Source: Halobacterium sp. KA-4 (GTDB taxonomy: Archaea > Halobacteriota > Halobacteria > Halobacteriales > Halobacteriaceae). Taken from it: a stretch of DNA of 64,000 bases. The stretch spans positions 124,001-188,000 of the forward strand of contig NZ_JAJJZG010000001.1 of assembly GCF_021028995.1 (NCBI RefSeq), written 5' to 3'. Under the pieces are notes generated by a model, which ran no database searches, was not told where the DNA came from, and saw only the letters and a program-made list of their open reading frames with translations. Positions 15,459 to 24,271 of this stretch are shown piece after piece; within the stretch, counting starts at the first letter, position 1; each line of letters begins with the position of its first letter. The position numbers were made by a program, and so were the translations under genes.

Positions 15459-16474
15459 ATGCGAGCATACGAAGTGCAGGAGGGCGACCCGGAGTACGAG
15501 GGCGTCGTCGAGGTCGAACGCGAGCGCCCCGAACCGGCCAGCGACGAGGCGCTCGTCCGCGTGCGAGCGGCGTCGCTGAACTACCGCGACCTCGCCATCG
15601 CGAACAGCGACCTGACCTACCCCGGCACGAGCCTCCCCGTCGTGCCGCTTTCGGACGGCGCGGGCGACGTCGTGGCGGTCGGCGAGGACGTCGACCGACT
15701 CTCGGAGGGCGACCGCGTGGCGACGCCGTTCGCCCCCGACTGGGTGGACGGCCCCGCGGAGCCCGAGAAAATCCAGCGGACCACGGGCGGGAACGTCGAC
15801 GGCGCGCTCGCCGAGTACGCCACGTTCCCCGCCGACAGCCTCCCCGTGCTCCCCGACTACCTCTCCTACGAGCAGGGCGCGGCGCCGTCGTGTGCGGGGC
15901 TACGGCGTGGCGCGAACTCGTGGAGAAGGGAGACCTCACCGCCGACGAGACGGTGCTGGCGCTCGGCACGGGCGGCGTCTCCACGTTCGCGACGCAGTTC
16001 GCGTCCGCCCGCGGCGCGGACGTCGTCGTCACGTCCTCCAGCGACGAGAAACTCGGCCGCGCCCGCGAACTCGGCGCGGACGTCACCATCAACTACGAGG
16101 AGACGCCGGAGTGGGGCGACGTCGTCGCCGAGCAGACGGGTGGCGTTGACCACGTCGTCGAAGTCGGCGGTGCCGGCACGCTTGAACAGTCCCTACAGGT
16201 GGCCGGGTTCGGCGGCCACGTCCACGTCATCGGCGTACTCGCCGACCAGGAAGCAGTCGTCCACCCTGGCCCGATTCTCGGGAAGGCGTTGCGTGTCGAG
16301 GGGTCGATGGGCGTCGGCAGCCGCGCGATGTTCGACCGCATGCTCGCCGCGATGGCCGGCGACGAAGTCGAACCCGAAATCGACCGCGTCTTCGACTTCG
16401 ACGAAGTACGGGAGGCCTACCGCTACTTCGAGGCTGGCGACCACCAGGGGAAGGTCGTCGTCTCCGTCGAGTAG
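15459..16474 (+). pseudogene. Quinone oxidoreductase/MDR-family dehydrogenase with a one-base frameshift
   Basis: Medium-chain dehydrogenase/reductase, zinc-less YogA-like type. The frame from ATG at 15459 encodes the GroES-like domain (MRAYEVQEGD to SYEQGAAPSCAG) and then shifts. The rest (ATAWRELVEKGD, Rossmann GTGGVSTFATQFA, VEVGGAGTLEQ, to GKVVVSVE) continues in the next frame. Adding one G to the GGGG run at 15896-15899 restores CAGATAWREL and an unbroken 339-residue protein. Both halves keep normal codon use, so this is a very recent mutation, a phase-variable tract or a sequencing error. It is divergent from the DUF5787-like gene. Confidence 0.88.
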
Positions 16475-16485
16475 CGCTGGCGTCG

Positions 16486-16530
16486 CCGCCGCTACGTGGC
16501 GGTAAAATAGCGACCGGTGGGAGACCGGTC
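16486..16530. terminator. Paired hairpins between convergent genes
   Basis: CCGCC (16486-16490) pairs with GGCGG (16498-16502), followed by TAAAATA; GACCGGT (16512-16518) pairs with ACCGGTC (16524-16530), the latter overlapping the Nudix stop codon. Possible termination or mRNA 3'-end structure for both genes. Confidence 0.4.
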
Positions 16531-16960
16531 AGGCTTCTTCGAGCTGCTGGTCGATGAAGTCGTGGGCGTCCCGGAGGATGTCCCGCGGGCCGTCCTGCGT
16601 AATCGTGTTGATGGCCTGTTCGTAGTCGCGCCACTGCAGGTCCGAGTGTTCGTTCGACAGTTCGGCGCTCGCCTCGAAGGACTTGGCGACGAACAGGTGG
16701 ACCGTCTTGTGGATGCGAGTACCGTTCGCCTCGAACACGTAGTCGTAGTCGTCTCGGAAGCCGTCCAAGAGCCGGAAGTCCTCGATGCCGGCTTCCTCCT
16801 GTACCTCTCTGATAGCCGTCTGCTGGAGCTCTTCGTCCCCCTCCACGCCGCCCTTCGGGAACTCCCAGTCCCCGGGCCGGCTCTTCAGGAGGAGGTATTC
16901 GCGCCGGTCCCGCGTGTCGCGGAACAAGATGGCTCCGGCGCTGGTCGCTTCGACCGTCAT
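16529..16960 (-). CDS. Nudix hydrolase, Ap4A-hydrolase type
   Basis: A 143-residue protein with a complete Nudix box starting at GGVEGDEELQQTAIREVQEEAGI (shown here as G-x5-E-x7-REVQEEAG): all catalytic glutamates are present. The WEFPKGG lead-in and the N-terminal SAGAILF pattern match bis(5'-nucleosyl)-tetraphosphatases. The minus-strand box CTTAACTGG (about 16980-16989) is 20-29 bases before the ATG at 16960, favouring it over the GTG six bases earlier. Likely cleans up dinucleoside polyphosphates or related nucleotides. Confidence 0.87.
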   Translation of the reverse strand: MTVEATSAGAILFRDTRDRREYLLLKSRPGDWEFPKGGVEGDEELQQTAIREVQEEAGIEDFRLLDGFRDDYDYVFEANGTRIHKTVHLFVAKSFEASAELSNEHSDLQWRDYEQAINTITQDGPRDILRDAHDFIDQQLEEA

Positions 16961-17085
16961 TAACACGAAGTAGTGGACGACCAGTTAAGAGAATGTCGGA
17001 GTGGGTGGGTGACTGACACGCACCGTCCGGCTAAACACACGCTTTTTCACGGTGGAGCGCGTGGATTCGTACAGCACCCCCAGCC

Positions 17086-17418
17086 ATGACCTTCGTCACA
17101 AAACTCTCTCTGAAGAGCGGCGACCGAGCCGCCCTCGACGGCGTCGTCTCCGACATCAAGGCGACGTGCCGCCGGAAGGGCGCGGAAATGAAAGGGCCCC
17201 ACTCGGACAGCCCGGACGAGCAGTCCGTCCCGCTGTACAGCGGTCTCGGCGGCCGCGACGACGGGAAGACCGGCGCGTGGCACTACACGGTCTACCGCCG
17301 CCGCATCGAACTGTACGGCCACGACGACCTCGCCCGCGACATCATGGAGCGGGACTTCCCGGACAGCGTCCACGTCGAAGCCGAACTGGAGCAAGTGAAG
17401 CCGCTGGGTTCCTCGTAG
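17086..17418 (+). CDS. S10-like protein (uS10/mL48 family)
   Basis: A 110-residue protein. It starts TFVTKLSLKSGDRAALDGVV and includes YRRRIELYGHDDLARDIMERD, consistent with the alpha/beta fold of ribosomal protein S10; haloarchaea carry such a paralogue annotated as uS10/mL48 family in addition to true RpsJ. Whether it joins the ribosome is unknown. A CTTTTTC box lies at 17042-17048, about 40 bases upstream, suggesting a short leader rather than a leaderless transcript. Confidence 0.75.
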   Translation: MTFVTKLSLKSGDRAALDGVVSDIKATCRRKGAEMKGPHSDSPDEQSVPLYSGLGGRDDGKTGAWHYTVYRRRIELYGHDDLARDIMERDFPDSVHVEAELEQVKPLGSS

Positions 17419-17473
17419 CTGGGTCTTCTCTCTGCGACCGACGTCGAAACGCGACAGCGACGGCGCCGGCGAG

Positions 17474-17737
17474 TTAGAACGAGCTCTCGCCGACGGTTTC
17501 GAGGTATTCCGCCTGCCCGACGTGGGTGTCTTCGTTGAACCCCTCGACGCGCAGGCGCACGAGCGTGTCGACGGCATCGGCGGGCGCGTTCGAGATGCGG
17601 AGTTTCGAGTCGCCGACGCGCGCGACGGCCGTCCCGTCCTCGACGCCGGTGACGAACGCCGTAATCTCGTCGCCGGCCTCGAACGACGGCGTGTTCGTGC
17701 GGAAGCCGACGCCCGCGAGGAACGAGCCGAGCGTCAT
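17474..17737 (-). CDS. TRAM/OB-fold-like small protein
   Basis: An 87-residue protein. Residues 20-70 (GDEITAFVTGVEDGTAVARVG, then KLRIS and LVRLRVEGF) have the beta-strand pattern of TRAM or S1-type OB folds that bind RNA; haloarchaeal TRAM proteins are common. It follows nhaC in the same direction with an ATGA overlap, so it is co-transcribed and translationally coupled to the antiporter, which is an odd pairing. Confidence 0.6.
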   Translation of the reverse strand: MTLGSFLAGVGFRTNTPSFEAGDEITAFVTGVEDGTAVARVGDSKLRISNAPADAVDTLVRLRVEGFNEDTHVGQAEYLETVGESSF

Positions 17738-19290
17738 GCGCGACTCACCTCCTCGGACTCGCGGTCGCTAACGTACTCCAGGCCGTACCCCGTGACGGCG
17801 GCCGCTAGGAAGACGAAGAACAGGAGCCAGCCGTGGAAGACGAACGGCCAGACGTCGATGGGGTTGACAACGGGGATGTTCTCGCCGAGCCCGCGCATCG
17901 TCTCGTAGCCGACGAGCACGCCGCCCGCCCACGGGAAGATGTAGCCGAGCGCGCTGGTGTTGGCGTCGAGGATGTTCGCGCGCCGGTAGCCGTTGATGTT
18001 GAAGCGCTCGCCGATGCGCGCGATGTACGGCGCGATGGCGATTTCGGCGGCGGTGTTGATGGTAATCATCGCGTTGACGGTCGCGGTGCCGAGCACCATC
18101 GTGGTCTCGGCGCGGCGGACGTTGGTCGCGACGCGGTTCAGGAGGAACGCCTGAATCGCCTCGAAGCCGCCGCCCTGAATCATGATGCGGGCGCCGGCGA
18201 CGATGAGCAGCGTGAGCACGATGAGCGGGAAGAAGCCGGACGCGCCGCCGTAGAGGCTGCCCGCGACGCCCGTGCCTTCCTCGACGGTGACCACGAACGG
18301 CAGCCAGTCCAGCGACTGCGCCAGCCCGGAACTGGCGGGTGCACGGAACAGCAGCGCGGGCGCGGTCTGGAGCCCGCTCTCGATGACGCCCCACGTCGCG
18401 AGGAGCGTAGAGCCGACGTTGAACACGAGCGCGACGATGATGCCCCACGAGATGGCTTCGATGATGTGGCGGCCGGCGACCGCGAGGCCGATGACCGTCA
18501 GCATCGAGAGCACGTGGACGAGGCCGAGCGGCTGGCCATCAAGGGACGCGGTCGCGCCCGCTGCGACGTCCGATCCCGGCATCACCTGACCGGCGACGAC
18601 GTAGCCGGCAAACGCTAGCACCGCGGCCAGGATGGCGTACTTGAACCGCGACGCGACCACGCCGCCGATGTCGGCGTTCTGCGTGACCGCGGAGACGATC
18701 GTGGTGTCGCTGACCGGGGCGAGGTTGTCGCCGAAGACGGCACCGGAGAGGATGGCACCGAACAGTAGCACGGGGTTCGCGCCGAGCAGCACGCCCGCGG
18801 GGTAGAACAGCCCCGTGAACGCGATGGTGCCCCCGTACCCGGTGCCGATACCGGTGGTGAACAGTGCGGCGAGTAGGAACGTGACCGCGGGGAACAGCGG
18901 CCCGGAGACGCTGGCCACGTCCGCGGCCCAGACGAGACCCTGCACGAACCCGCCGTCTTGGAGCAGTTGTGCGAACATGCCGGCCCACAGCCACGCGACG
19001 ATGGCGGTGGCCGCGACCCGCTGGGTCATCCCCTCGAAGATGGTGTTTGCGTACGACGCCCACGACCCCTTCGTGAAGAACATGCCCACGACGAGCGCCG
19101 CGAGCATGCCGATGACGAGGCCGGTGGTGTCGCTGACTTGCAGGACGCCGCTCTGGAAGATGGCCCACGCGACGAAGAGCGCGAGCGGTATCGCGCTCGC
19201 GATGCGGCCACCGTAGAACTCGATGTCGTGGCCGCCGCCCTCGCCGGGCTCGTGTAATTCGTCCGCTACGTCGCTGTCTTCGGTTGCCAT
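17734..19290 (-). CDS. nhaC: NhaC-family Na+/H+ antiporter
   Basis: A 518-residue membrane protein with about 11-13 hydrophobic segments after an acidic 25-residue N-terminus. The family motif FGDNLAPVSDTT is present near residue 195, with a related inverted half near residue 420 (NANTSALGYIFPWAG region). It exports Na+ in exchange for protons, central for a halophile. Start at ATG 19290: the minus-strand box TTTTTAATACG (about 19315-19325) lies 25-35 bases upstream. It is divergent from the amidohydrolase, sharing an 87-base promoter region, and the TRAM-like gene follows with overlap. Confidence 0.92.
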   Translation of the reverse strand: MATEDSDVADELHEPGEGGGHDIEFYGGRIASAIPLALFVAWAIFQSGVLQVSDTTGLVIGMLAALVVGMFFTKGSWASYANTIFEGMTQRVAATAIVAWLWAGMFAQLLQDGGFVQGLVWAADVASVSGPLFPAVTFLLAALFTTGIGTGYGGTIAFTGLFYPAGVLLGANPVLLFGAILSGAVFGDNLAPVSDTTIVSAVTQNADIGGVVASRFKYAILAAVLAFAGYVVAGQVMPGSDVAAGATASLDGQPLGLVHVLSMLTVIGLAVAGRHIIEAISWGIIVALVFNVGSTLLATWGVIESGLQTAPALLFRAPASSGLAQSLDWLPFVVTVEEGTGVAGSLYGGASGFFPLIVLTLLIVAGARIMIQGGGFEAIQAFLLNRVATNVRRAETTMVLGTATVNAMITINTAAEIAIAPYIARIGERFNINGYRRANILDANTSALGYIFPWAGGVLVGYETMRGLGENIPVVNPIDVWPFVFHGWLLFFVFLAAAVTGYGLEYVSDRESEEVSRA

Positions 19291-19377
19291 ACGTGTTTCC
19301 CTCACTTCGCCGCACGTATTAAAAACCTACACCGTGGGACGTGACGGTTTATGTGGCAGCCGCGCTTTCGCAGCAGT
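19291..19377. promoter_or_regulatory. Divergent nhaC/amidohydrolase promoters
   Basis: The minus-strand box TTTTTAATACG lies at about 19315-19325 and the plus-strand box GGTTTATG at 19346-19353. Each is about 25-32 bases from its start codon, and the two boxes are only about 20 bases apart, so polymerase assembly on one may affect the other. Confidence 0.6.
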
Positions 19378-20658
19378 ATGAGTGCTGACACGGCCGAGCG
19401 GCTGGTGGACCTGCGCCGGGACCTCCACCGTCACCCGGAGCCGGCGTGGTGTGAGTTCTACACGACCGCGCGCATCGTCGAGGAGTGCCGCCGAATCGGA
19501 GTGGACGAGCTCCACGTCGGCCGCGACGCAATCGACCCGGAGGCACGGATGGCGGTACCCGAGGAAGACGAACTCGCGGACTGGTTCGAGCGCGCCCGCG
19601 ACGAGGGTGCGGACCCAGCGATTCTCGAACAACTGGAGGGTGGCCACACGGGTGCCGTCGCGGTGCTCGAACGCGGCGAGGGGCCGACCGTCGCGCTGCG
19701 CGTGGACATCGACGCGCTCCACATCACCGAATCCGAGAATGGCGACCACCACCCCGCGAGCGAGGGGTTCCGCTCCGAGCACGAGGGACAGATGCACGCC
19801 TGCGGGCACGACGGCCACGCCGCCATCGGCGTCGGTGTGCTCGAAGCAATCGCGGACAGCGACTTCGCGGGCACGTTCAAGGTCGTCTTCCAGCCCGCGG
19901 AGGAGCGCGTCGGCGGCGGGAAGGCGGTCGCGGAGAGCGGCCACCTCGACGACGTCGACTACCTCTACGCGGTCCACCTCGGCCTCGACCACCCCACGGG
20001 CGAGGTGGTCGCGGGCATCGACGGCTTCCTCGCGGTCAGCCACCTGCTCGCGGAGTTCGAGGGCGAACCCGCGCACGCCGGGGCTCACCCCGAGCAGGGC
20101 CGGAACGCGGTGCAAGCGGTGGCGACGGCCATCCAGAACCTCTACGCGATTCCGCGCCACGACGGCGGCGCGACGCGCGTGAACGCCGGGCGCGCGGGCG
20201 GCGGCACCGCGACGAACATCGTCCCCGAGGACGCCTTCGTCGAGGGCGAGGTCCGTGGCGAGACCACCGAACTGATGCGCTACATGAAGGAGAAGGCCGA
20301 CCGCGTGCTGCACTCGGCCGCGGAGATGCACGAGTGCGAGGTCGAACTCTCCACGGAGGGCGAGGCGCCGAGCGCCACCAGCGACGACGAACTCCGCGAC
20401 GTCTTCGGTGCGGAAGCCGCGGACGTAGCGGGCGTCGATTCGGTCATGGACCGCGACGACCTCGGCGGCAGCGAGGACGCCACGTTCCTCATGAAACGCG
20501 TGCAAGAACAGGGTGGCTTGGCGTGTTACGTCTGCGTCGGCACCGACCACCCCGGCGGCCACCACACGTCCACGTTCGACGTGGACGAGCGCTCGATTAA
20601 CATCGGCGTGGAGAGCCTCACAGAAGCGATTCTGCGTGTCGCCCGCGAGCAGCCGTAG
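19378..20658 (+). CDS. M20D-family amidohydrolase
   Basis: A 426-residue metallopeptidase-type amidohydrolase, similar to AbgB, IAA-amino-acid hydrolases and hippurate hydrolase. Seen: LRRDLHRHPEPAW near the N-terminus, RVDIDALHI, the metal-site block MHACGHDGHAA, QPAEERVGGG with the catalytic Glu pair, HAGAHPEQGRNAV, and the C-terminal TDHPGGHHTSTFD. The 45-residue insertion after residue 48 (rich in Glu/Asp/Pro) is seen in this subgroup. Substrate probably an N-acyl amino acid or aromatic amide; unknown. The leaderless box GGTTTATG supports the ATG at 19378. Confidence 0.85.
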   Translation: MSADTAERLVDLRRDLHRHPEPAWCEFYTTARIVEECRRIGVDELHVGRDAIDPEARMAVPEEDELADWFERARDEGADPAILEQLEGGHTGAVAVLERGEGPTVALRVDIDALHITESENGDHHPASEGFRSEHEGQMHACGHDGHAAIGVGVLEAIADSDFAGTFKVVFQPAEERVGGGKAVAESGHLDDVDYLYAVHLGLDHPTGEVVAGIDGFLAVSHLLAEFEGEPAHAGAHPEQGRNAVQAVATAIQNLYAIPRHDGGATRVNAGRAGGGTATNIVPEDAFVEGEVRGETTELMRYMKEKADRVLHSAAEMHECEVELSTEGEAPSATSDDELRDVFGAEAADVAGVDSVMDRDDLGGSEDATFLMKRVQEQGGLACYVCVGTDHPGGHHTSTFDVDERSINIGVESLTEAILRVAREQP

Positions 20659-22029
20659 TCAGTACTTCGGGTCCGCGCCGGTGACCTCGTAGACGTCGTC
20701 CATGATGTCGTCTCGCTGGGCCTGCCAGTCGGCGAGCGCGTCCGGGCTGGTGGGGTAATCCTCGTAGTGCTCGAGGAGGCGGTCGGCCTGCTGTTTGGTC
20801 TTGTAGAACTCCCAGATGTTCGACCAGTAGCCGAACGACTTCAGCGCGGTGACGACCTTCAGCTGGAGGCTGAACTCCGTGCTCCCGCCGTAGAGCGCTT
20901 CCGCGAGTTTCTCGCCGGGGAGCGACGCGAGCAGCCCCATCAGGTCGTCGACCTCGACGGCCGTCGAGAGGATGTTGTAGACGTCGAGCGCGGCGTAGCG
21001 CGCGCCGTAGTGGTCCATCACGCGCTCGTTGTACTCCCAGAGCATCGACTCGGAGACGTCGCCGGCGTCGATGGCGTCGATGGCTGCCTCGGCGGCGTAC
21101 TTGCCGGCGTACGCCGCGCCCGCGATGCCGCCGCCCGTGGTCGGGTTGACGTGCGCCGCGGCGTCGCCGACAGCCATGTAGCCGGGCGCAGTCGCGGAGT
21201 CGTACGGCCGCCGCGTCGGCAGCGCCGCGCCGAGTTTGTCCGTGACCTCGCCGCCCTCGAACTCCTCGCGCTGGCGGAGGTCCTGCTTCAGGTCGTCGAC
21301 GAGTTCCATGGGCTCCTCGTTCATCTGGAAGCCCAGCCCCGCGTTGATTTCGGTGCTCGTCCGCGGGAAGTACCAGAGGTAGCCAGCGGCGCGCTCGGTG
21401 GGCTTGAACACGAGCGCGTCGTCCCACTCGACCTCCTCGGGAACTTCGACGATTTCGCGGTACGCCGAGCAGAACTGCGAGTAAGAGACGTTCGTGTCGA
21501 AGGTCGCCTCGGAGAAGTCGGTCTTGTCCTGGAGGATGGAGAGCGCGCCGGCCGCGTCGACGACGACGTCGGCGTCGAATTCGTGGACCCCGCCGCGACG
21601 CGTGCCCTTCACGCCGGTGACGGTGCCGTCGTCGTCCTGGAGCACGTCCTGCACGACGACGTCGTAGTAGAAGTCCGCGCCCGCGTCCTCGGTCGCCTCG
21701 ATGATGCGGCGGCCGTACTCCCAGCGGTCGATGACCGCGAGTTCGCCGGGGACGGGGATTTCGAGGACGGTGTCCTCCTGGGGAATCTCGAAGCGGCCGT
21801 GGTCGACGCCCGTGTTCGTGAACGCGGGCTCGAGGCGCTCCTTCGGAATGGCTTCGGGGAACGCGTCCGCGCCCTTCAGGGCGTCGCCGCAGGCGATGTG
21901 TCCGGCTTCCTCCGCGGACTTTCGCTCGACGACGGCGATGTCGTAGCCGGCGTTGGCCACGGTCGCGGCCGTGTAACAGCCCGCGGTGCCGGCCCCGACG
22001 ACGGCTACATCGTACTCGTGGGTGGTCAT
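20659..22029 (-). CDS. Geranylgeranyl reductase family flavoprotein
   Basis: A 456-residue FAD enzyme. Seen: dinucleotide-binding VVGAGTAGCYTAATVA (10-25), ERKSAEEAGHIACGDAL, and the second FAD motif YMAVGDAAAHVNPTTGGGI, characteristic of digeranylgeranylglycerophospholipid reductases and related halogenase-like oxidoreductases. Archaeal lipids and menaquinones need side-chain saturation, so isoprenoid reduction is the likely role, but haloarchaea have several paralogues and this may not be the main lipid enzyme. The minus-strand box TACGTAAAGAG lies about 25-35 bases upstream. A 2Fe-2S ferredoxin is divergent next to it and could be its electron donor. Confidence 0.8.
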   Translation of the reverse strand: MTTHEYDVAVVGAGTAGCYTAATVANAGYDIAVVERKSAEEAGHIACGDALKGADAFPEAIPKERLEPAFTNTGVDHGRFEIPQEDTVLEIPVPGELAVIDRWEYGRRIIEATEDAGADFYYDVVVQDVLQDDDGTVTGVKGTRRGGVHEFDADVVVDAAGALSILQDKTDFSEATFDTNVSYSQFCSAYREIVEVPEEVEWDDALVFKPTERAAGYLWYFPRTSTEINAGLGFQMNEEPMELVDDLKQDLRQREEFEGGEVTDKLGAALPTRRPYDSATAPGYMAVGDAAAHVNPTTGGGIAGAAYAGKYAAEAAIDAIDAGDVSESMLWEYNERVMDHYGARYAALDVYNILSTAVEVDDLMGLLASLPGEKLAEALYGGSTEFSLQLKVVTALKSFGYWSNIWEFYKTKQQADRLLEHYEDYPTSPDALADWQAQRDDIMDDVYEVTGADPKY

Positions 22030-22137
22030 ACGCTTCGGATTCGCGCCCGCGAGGAAAACTCTTTACGTACAATCTGTCCTCTCGGCGCGGACACGGGCGA
22101 AGGAAGAGTTTTACCCGTTCTCCTGCAACCGCCAGCC

Positions 22138-22464
22138 ATGACCGAGTACACCGTCGAGTTCGTCGGGACCGGCGAGGAGATTCAGGTCTCCGACAAGGAG
22201 ACCGTGCTGTCGGCCTGCCTGGAAGCGGGCATCGCCCAGGAGTACTCCTGCCGCGTCGGGATGTGTCTGGCGTGCTCCGCGAAAATCGAGGCGGGCGAAG
22301 TCACCCAGCCCGCCGCGCGCGGGCTCACCGAGGAGGAGGCCGAGAACTACGCGCTGACGTGCATGGCGCGCCCGCAGTCGGACCTGAAACTCGACCGCGG
22401 GAAGTACCCGCCGAGCATCGAGGAGGACGCCGCCGCGGGGGCGGCCGCGGCGGACGACGACTGA
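22138..22464 (+). CDS. 2Fe-2S ferredoxin
   Basis: A 108-residue plant-type ferredoxin. Cysteine pattern: YSCRVGMCLAC gives the first three ligands (C-x4-C-x2-C) and ALTCMA the fourth. It lacks the long N-terminal insertion of the classical halophilic ferredoxin and ends in an acidic/Ala-rich tail (EEDAAAGAAAADDD), a halophilic adaptation. AGTTTTACC at 22107-22115 is the leaderless promoter box. Divergent from the flavoprotein, a likely redox partner by position. Confidence 0.92.
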   Translation: MTEYTVEFVGTGEEIQVSDKETVLSACLEAGIAQEYSCRVGMCLACSAKIEAGEVTQPAARGLTEEEAENYALTCMARPQSDLKLDRGKYPPSIEEDAAAGAAAADDD

Positions 22465-22465
22465 G

Positions 22466-23587
22466 TCACGTCGAGGACACCGCGCAGTTGTTCGGCCCAC
22501 GCTCCAGTTCTAGCGTCTCCGCGTCGAGTTCTCGCTGGCCGAGGTTCGTCGCGACGATTCCCTCGTAGTTCGCCGGTCGCGGCGGCAGGTCCGTCGTGAG
22601 CGCGTCCACGAACGCCTCACGCGACAGGTCCGCGACGTCCAGCGACTCCCGAACTGCGCCGAGACTCCGAGTGAAACCGTCGTCCGCCAGCGGCGTCGTC
22701 GCCTCGACGTGTCCGGGGAGCACGCGCGTCTCGTCCGGGTACGCGAAAATCAGGTCGTGGAGCGTGTCGTACTGCTGGCCAGCGAGTTCGCGGGCGCGGT
22801 CGGCGTCCTCGAGGTCGGGACGACCCACGCCGTCGAGGAACAGGCAGTCCGCGGTGAGCAACGCGTCACCCCACTCCAGCACGACGAGTTCGGTAGTGTG
22901 GCCGGGCGCGTGCCGCGCCACGAGTTCACGGTCGCCGACTTGGAGCGAATCCCCGGCCGCGAGCAGCGTCGCGTCGTAGTCGAGACCGCGCTCCGTCGCA
23001 CCCGCGGGCAGCACGCGCTCGGCGTCCGTCTCCGCGGCGAGCGCGCGAACTCCGGAGAAGTGGTCCGCGTGGACGTGCGTGTCGACGGCCCACCGGAGGT
23101 CGAGGCCGCGGTCGGCCACGTCGTCGGCGTACCGCTCGCTCACGGCCGCCAGCGGGTCGACGACGGCGGCTTCGTCGCCGTCGTGGAGGAGGTAGGAGAG
23201 ACAGCCCGACGACGGTCGCTCGTACTGTACGACCCCCTCCCCGAGGTCGTGGGCGACCACGAGGTCCGCCCACGCCTCCATTCCGCCGTCGAGGTTCACG
23301 GCGTCGACGCCCTCCTCGCGGAGGGCCGCCGCGACCTCGTCGCTTGCCCCGCCGACCCCACACACGGCGACGATTGGCTCGTCCAGTTCGTCCGGGACGA
23401 GGTCGGCCGCGTCGCCCGACACCTGCGCCGAGACGAACTGCATGTAGGGGACGTGGGCAGCGGTCACGTCGGGGCCGTCGACGTGCCACGCCTCGAACTC
23501 GTCGCGGTCGCGGACGTCGAGCACGGAGACCGAGCCGCTCCGAATGCGGTCGTAGAGGTCGCGCGGCGTGATGGCTGGCGAAGTCAC
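22466..23587 (-). CDS. Rhodanese plus metallo-beta-lactamase fusion (persulfide dioxygenase-like)
   Basis: A 373-residue two-domain protein. Residues 1-110 form a rhodanese domain (VLDVRDRDEFEAWHVDGPDV) with an active-site Cys in VAVCGVGGAS. Residues about 115-325 form a metallo-beta-lactamase domain with THVHADHFSG and the later APGHTTE and GHVEAT histidines, as in ETHE1/CstB persulfide dioxygenases. Role inferred: sulfide or persulfide detoxification. The start is GTG at 23587 with AGCTTTTGG (minus strand, 23611-23619) 24-32 bases upstream. A helical-bundle gene is divergent. Confidence 0.85.
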   Translation of the reverse strand: MTSPAITPRDLYDRIRSGSVSVLDVRDRDEFEAWHVDGPDVTAAHVPYMQFVSAQVSGDAADLVPDELDEPIVAVCGVGGASDEVAAALREEGVDAVNLDGGMEAWADLVVAHDLGEGVVQYERPSSGCLSYLLHDGDEAAVVDPLAAVSERYADDVADRGLDLRWAVDTHVHADHFSGVRALAAETDAERVLPAGATERGLDYDATLLAAGDSLQVGDRELVARHAPGHTTELVVLEWGDALLTADCLFLDGVGRPDLEDADRARELAGQQYDTLHDLIFAYPDETRVLPGHVEATTPLADDGFTRSLGAVRESLDVADLSREAFVDALTTDLPPRPANYEGIVATNLGQRELDAETLELERGPNNCAVSST

Positions 23588-23647
23588 ACCCGGACGTAGG
23601 GCTGGAAGTGCCAAAAGCTCACGTGCACCGCGCGCGAATCGGGAATT

Positions 23648-24271
23648 ATGAACGTCGACGACTTCCGCGACGACGTCGCGGCCGCCGTGGAGACCGAACT
23701 CGACCGGCTCGGCTCCTCGAAGCGTCTCGTCGCGCTCACGGACGCGAGCCTCGACGACGAGACGGTGTTGCGCGCGGCTGCCACCAGTGAGGCCGCCGCA
23801 GCCGACGTGTTCGCGGCGTGGGCGGCTGACGCGACCGGTGACGCCGCCGAGACGTTCGCCGCGTTCGCGGAGCGCGAGCGCGACCACTACGAGCGCGTCG
23901 CCGCGGAACTCGGCGAAGACCCGGACGCCGACCCCGGCGCCGTCCACGACTACCTCCGCGACCTCGACGACACCGTCGAGCGCGCGGGCGGCGTCGTCGG
24001 CCGCGGCCTCGTTGCGGAGCGCACGCTCGCGCAGTTCGTGAGTTACTTCGTGAACAGCGCCGACGAGGCGCGCGCGGACCTGTTCCGGGAACTACGCACC
24101 GACACCGACGCGGACACCGAGGCTGCGCTCTCCCTGCTCGCGGACGCAGCAGCCGACGAAGCGGACGTCGAGCGCGCGAGAGCCGCTGCTATCGAGGTCG
24201 TGAACGTCGCCTACGAAGAGTACGTCGAGGCGCTCGAATCGATGGGCGTGAACGCCAAGTCCGTCTGTTGA
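23648..24271 (+). CDS. Ferritin-like (rubrerythrin-type) helical-bundle protein
   Basis: A 207-residue, almost entirely alpha-helical, Ala/Asp/Glu-rich protein. Candidate metal ligands in an ExxxxxH-like arrangement are seen in FAERERDHYERVAAEL, which is why similar haloarchaeal proteins are called rubrerythrin family, but I do not see the full two-ExxH set, and no rubredoxin-type CxxC knuckle is present. A diiron role is therefore uncertain. Next to the persulfide-dioxygenase-like gene, an oxidative or sulfur stress role fits. Confidence 0.6.
   Translation: MNVDDFRDDVAAAVETELDRLGSSKRLVALTDASLDDETVLRAAATSEAAAADVFAAWAADATGDAAETFAAFAERERDHYERVAAELGEDPDADPGAVHDYLRDLDDTVERAGGVVGRGLVAERTLAQFVSYFVNSADEARADLFRELRTDTDADTEAALSLLADAAADEADVERARAAAIEVVNVAYEEYVEALESMGVNAKSVC

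Noticed and set aside
15893-15902. Programmed ribosomal frameshifting as explanation for the split dehydrogenase
   Set aside because: No slippery heptamer or downstream structure typical of such sites, and the family is normally a single frame elsewhere. A G-run indel is simpler.
15451-16092. Minus-strand frame opposite the quinone-reductase gene
   Set aside because: Ser/Arg/Pro-rich shadow; the plus strand shows the dehydrogenase in two frames joined by a one-base shift.
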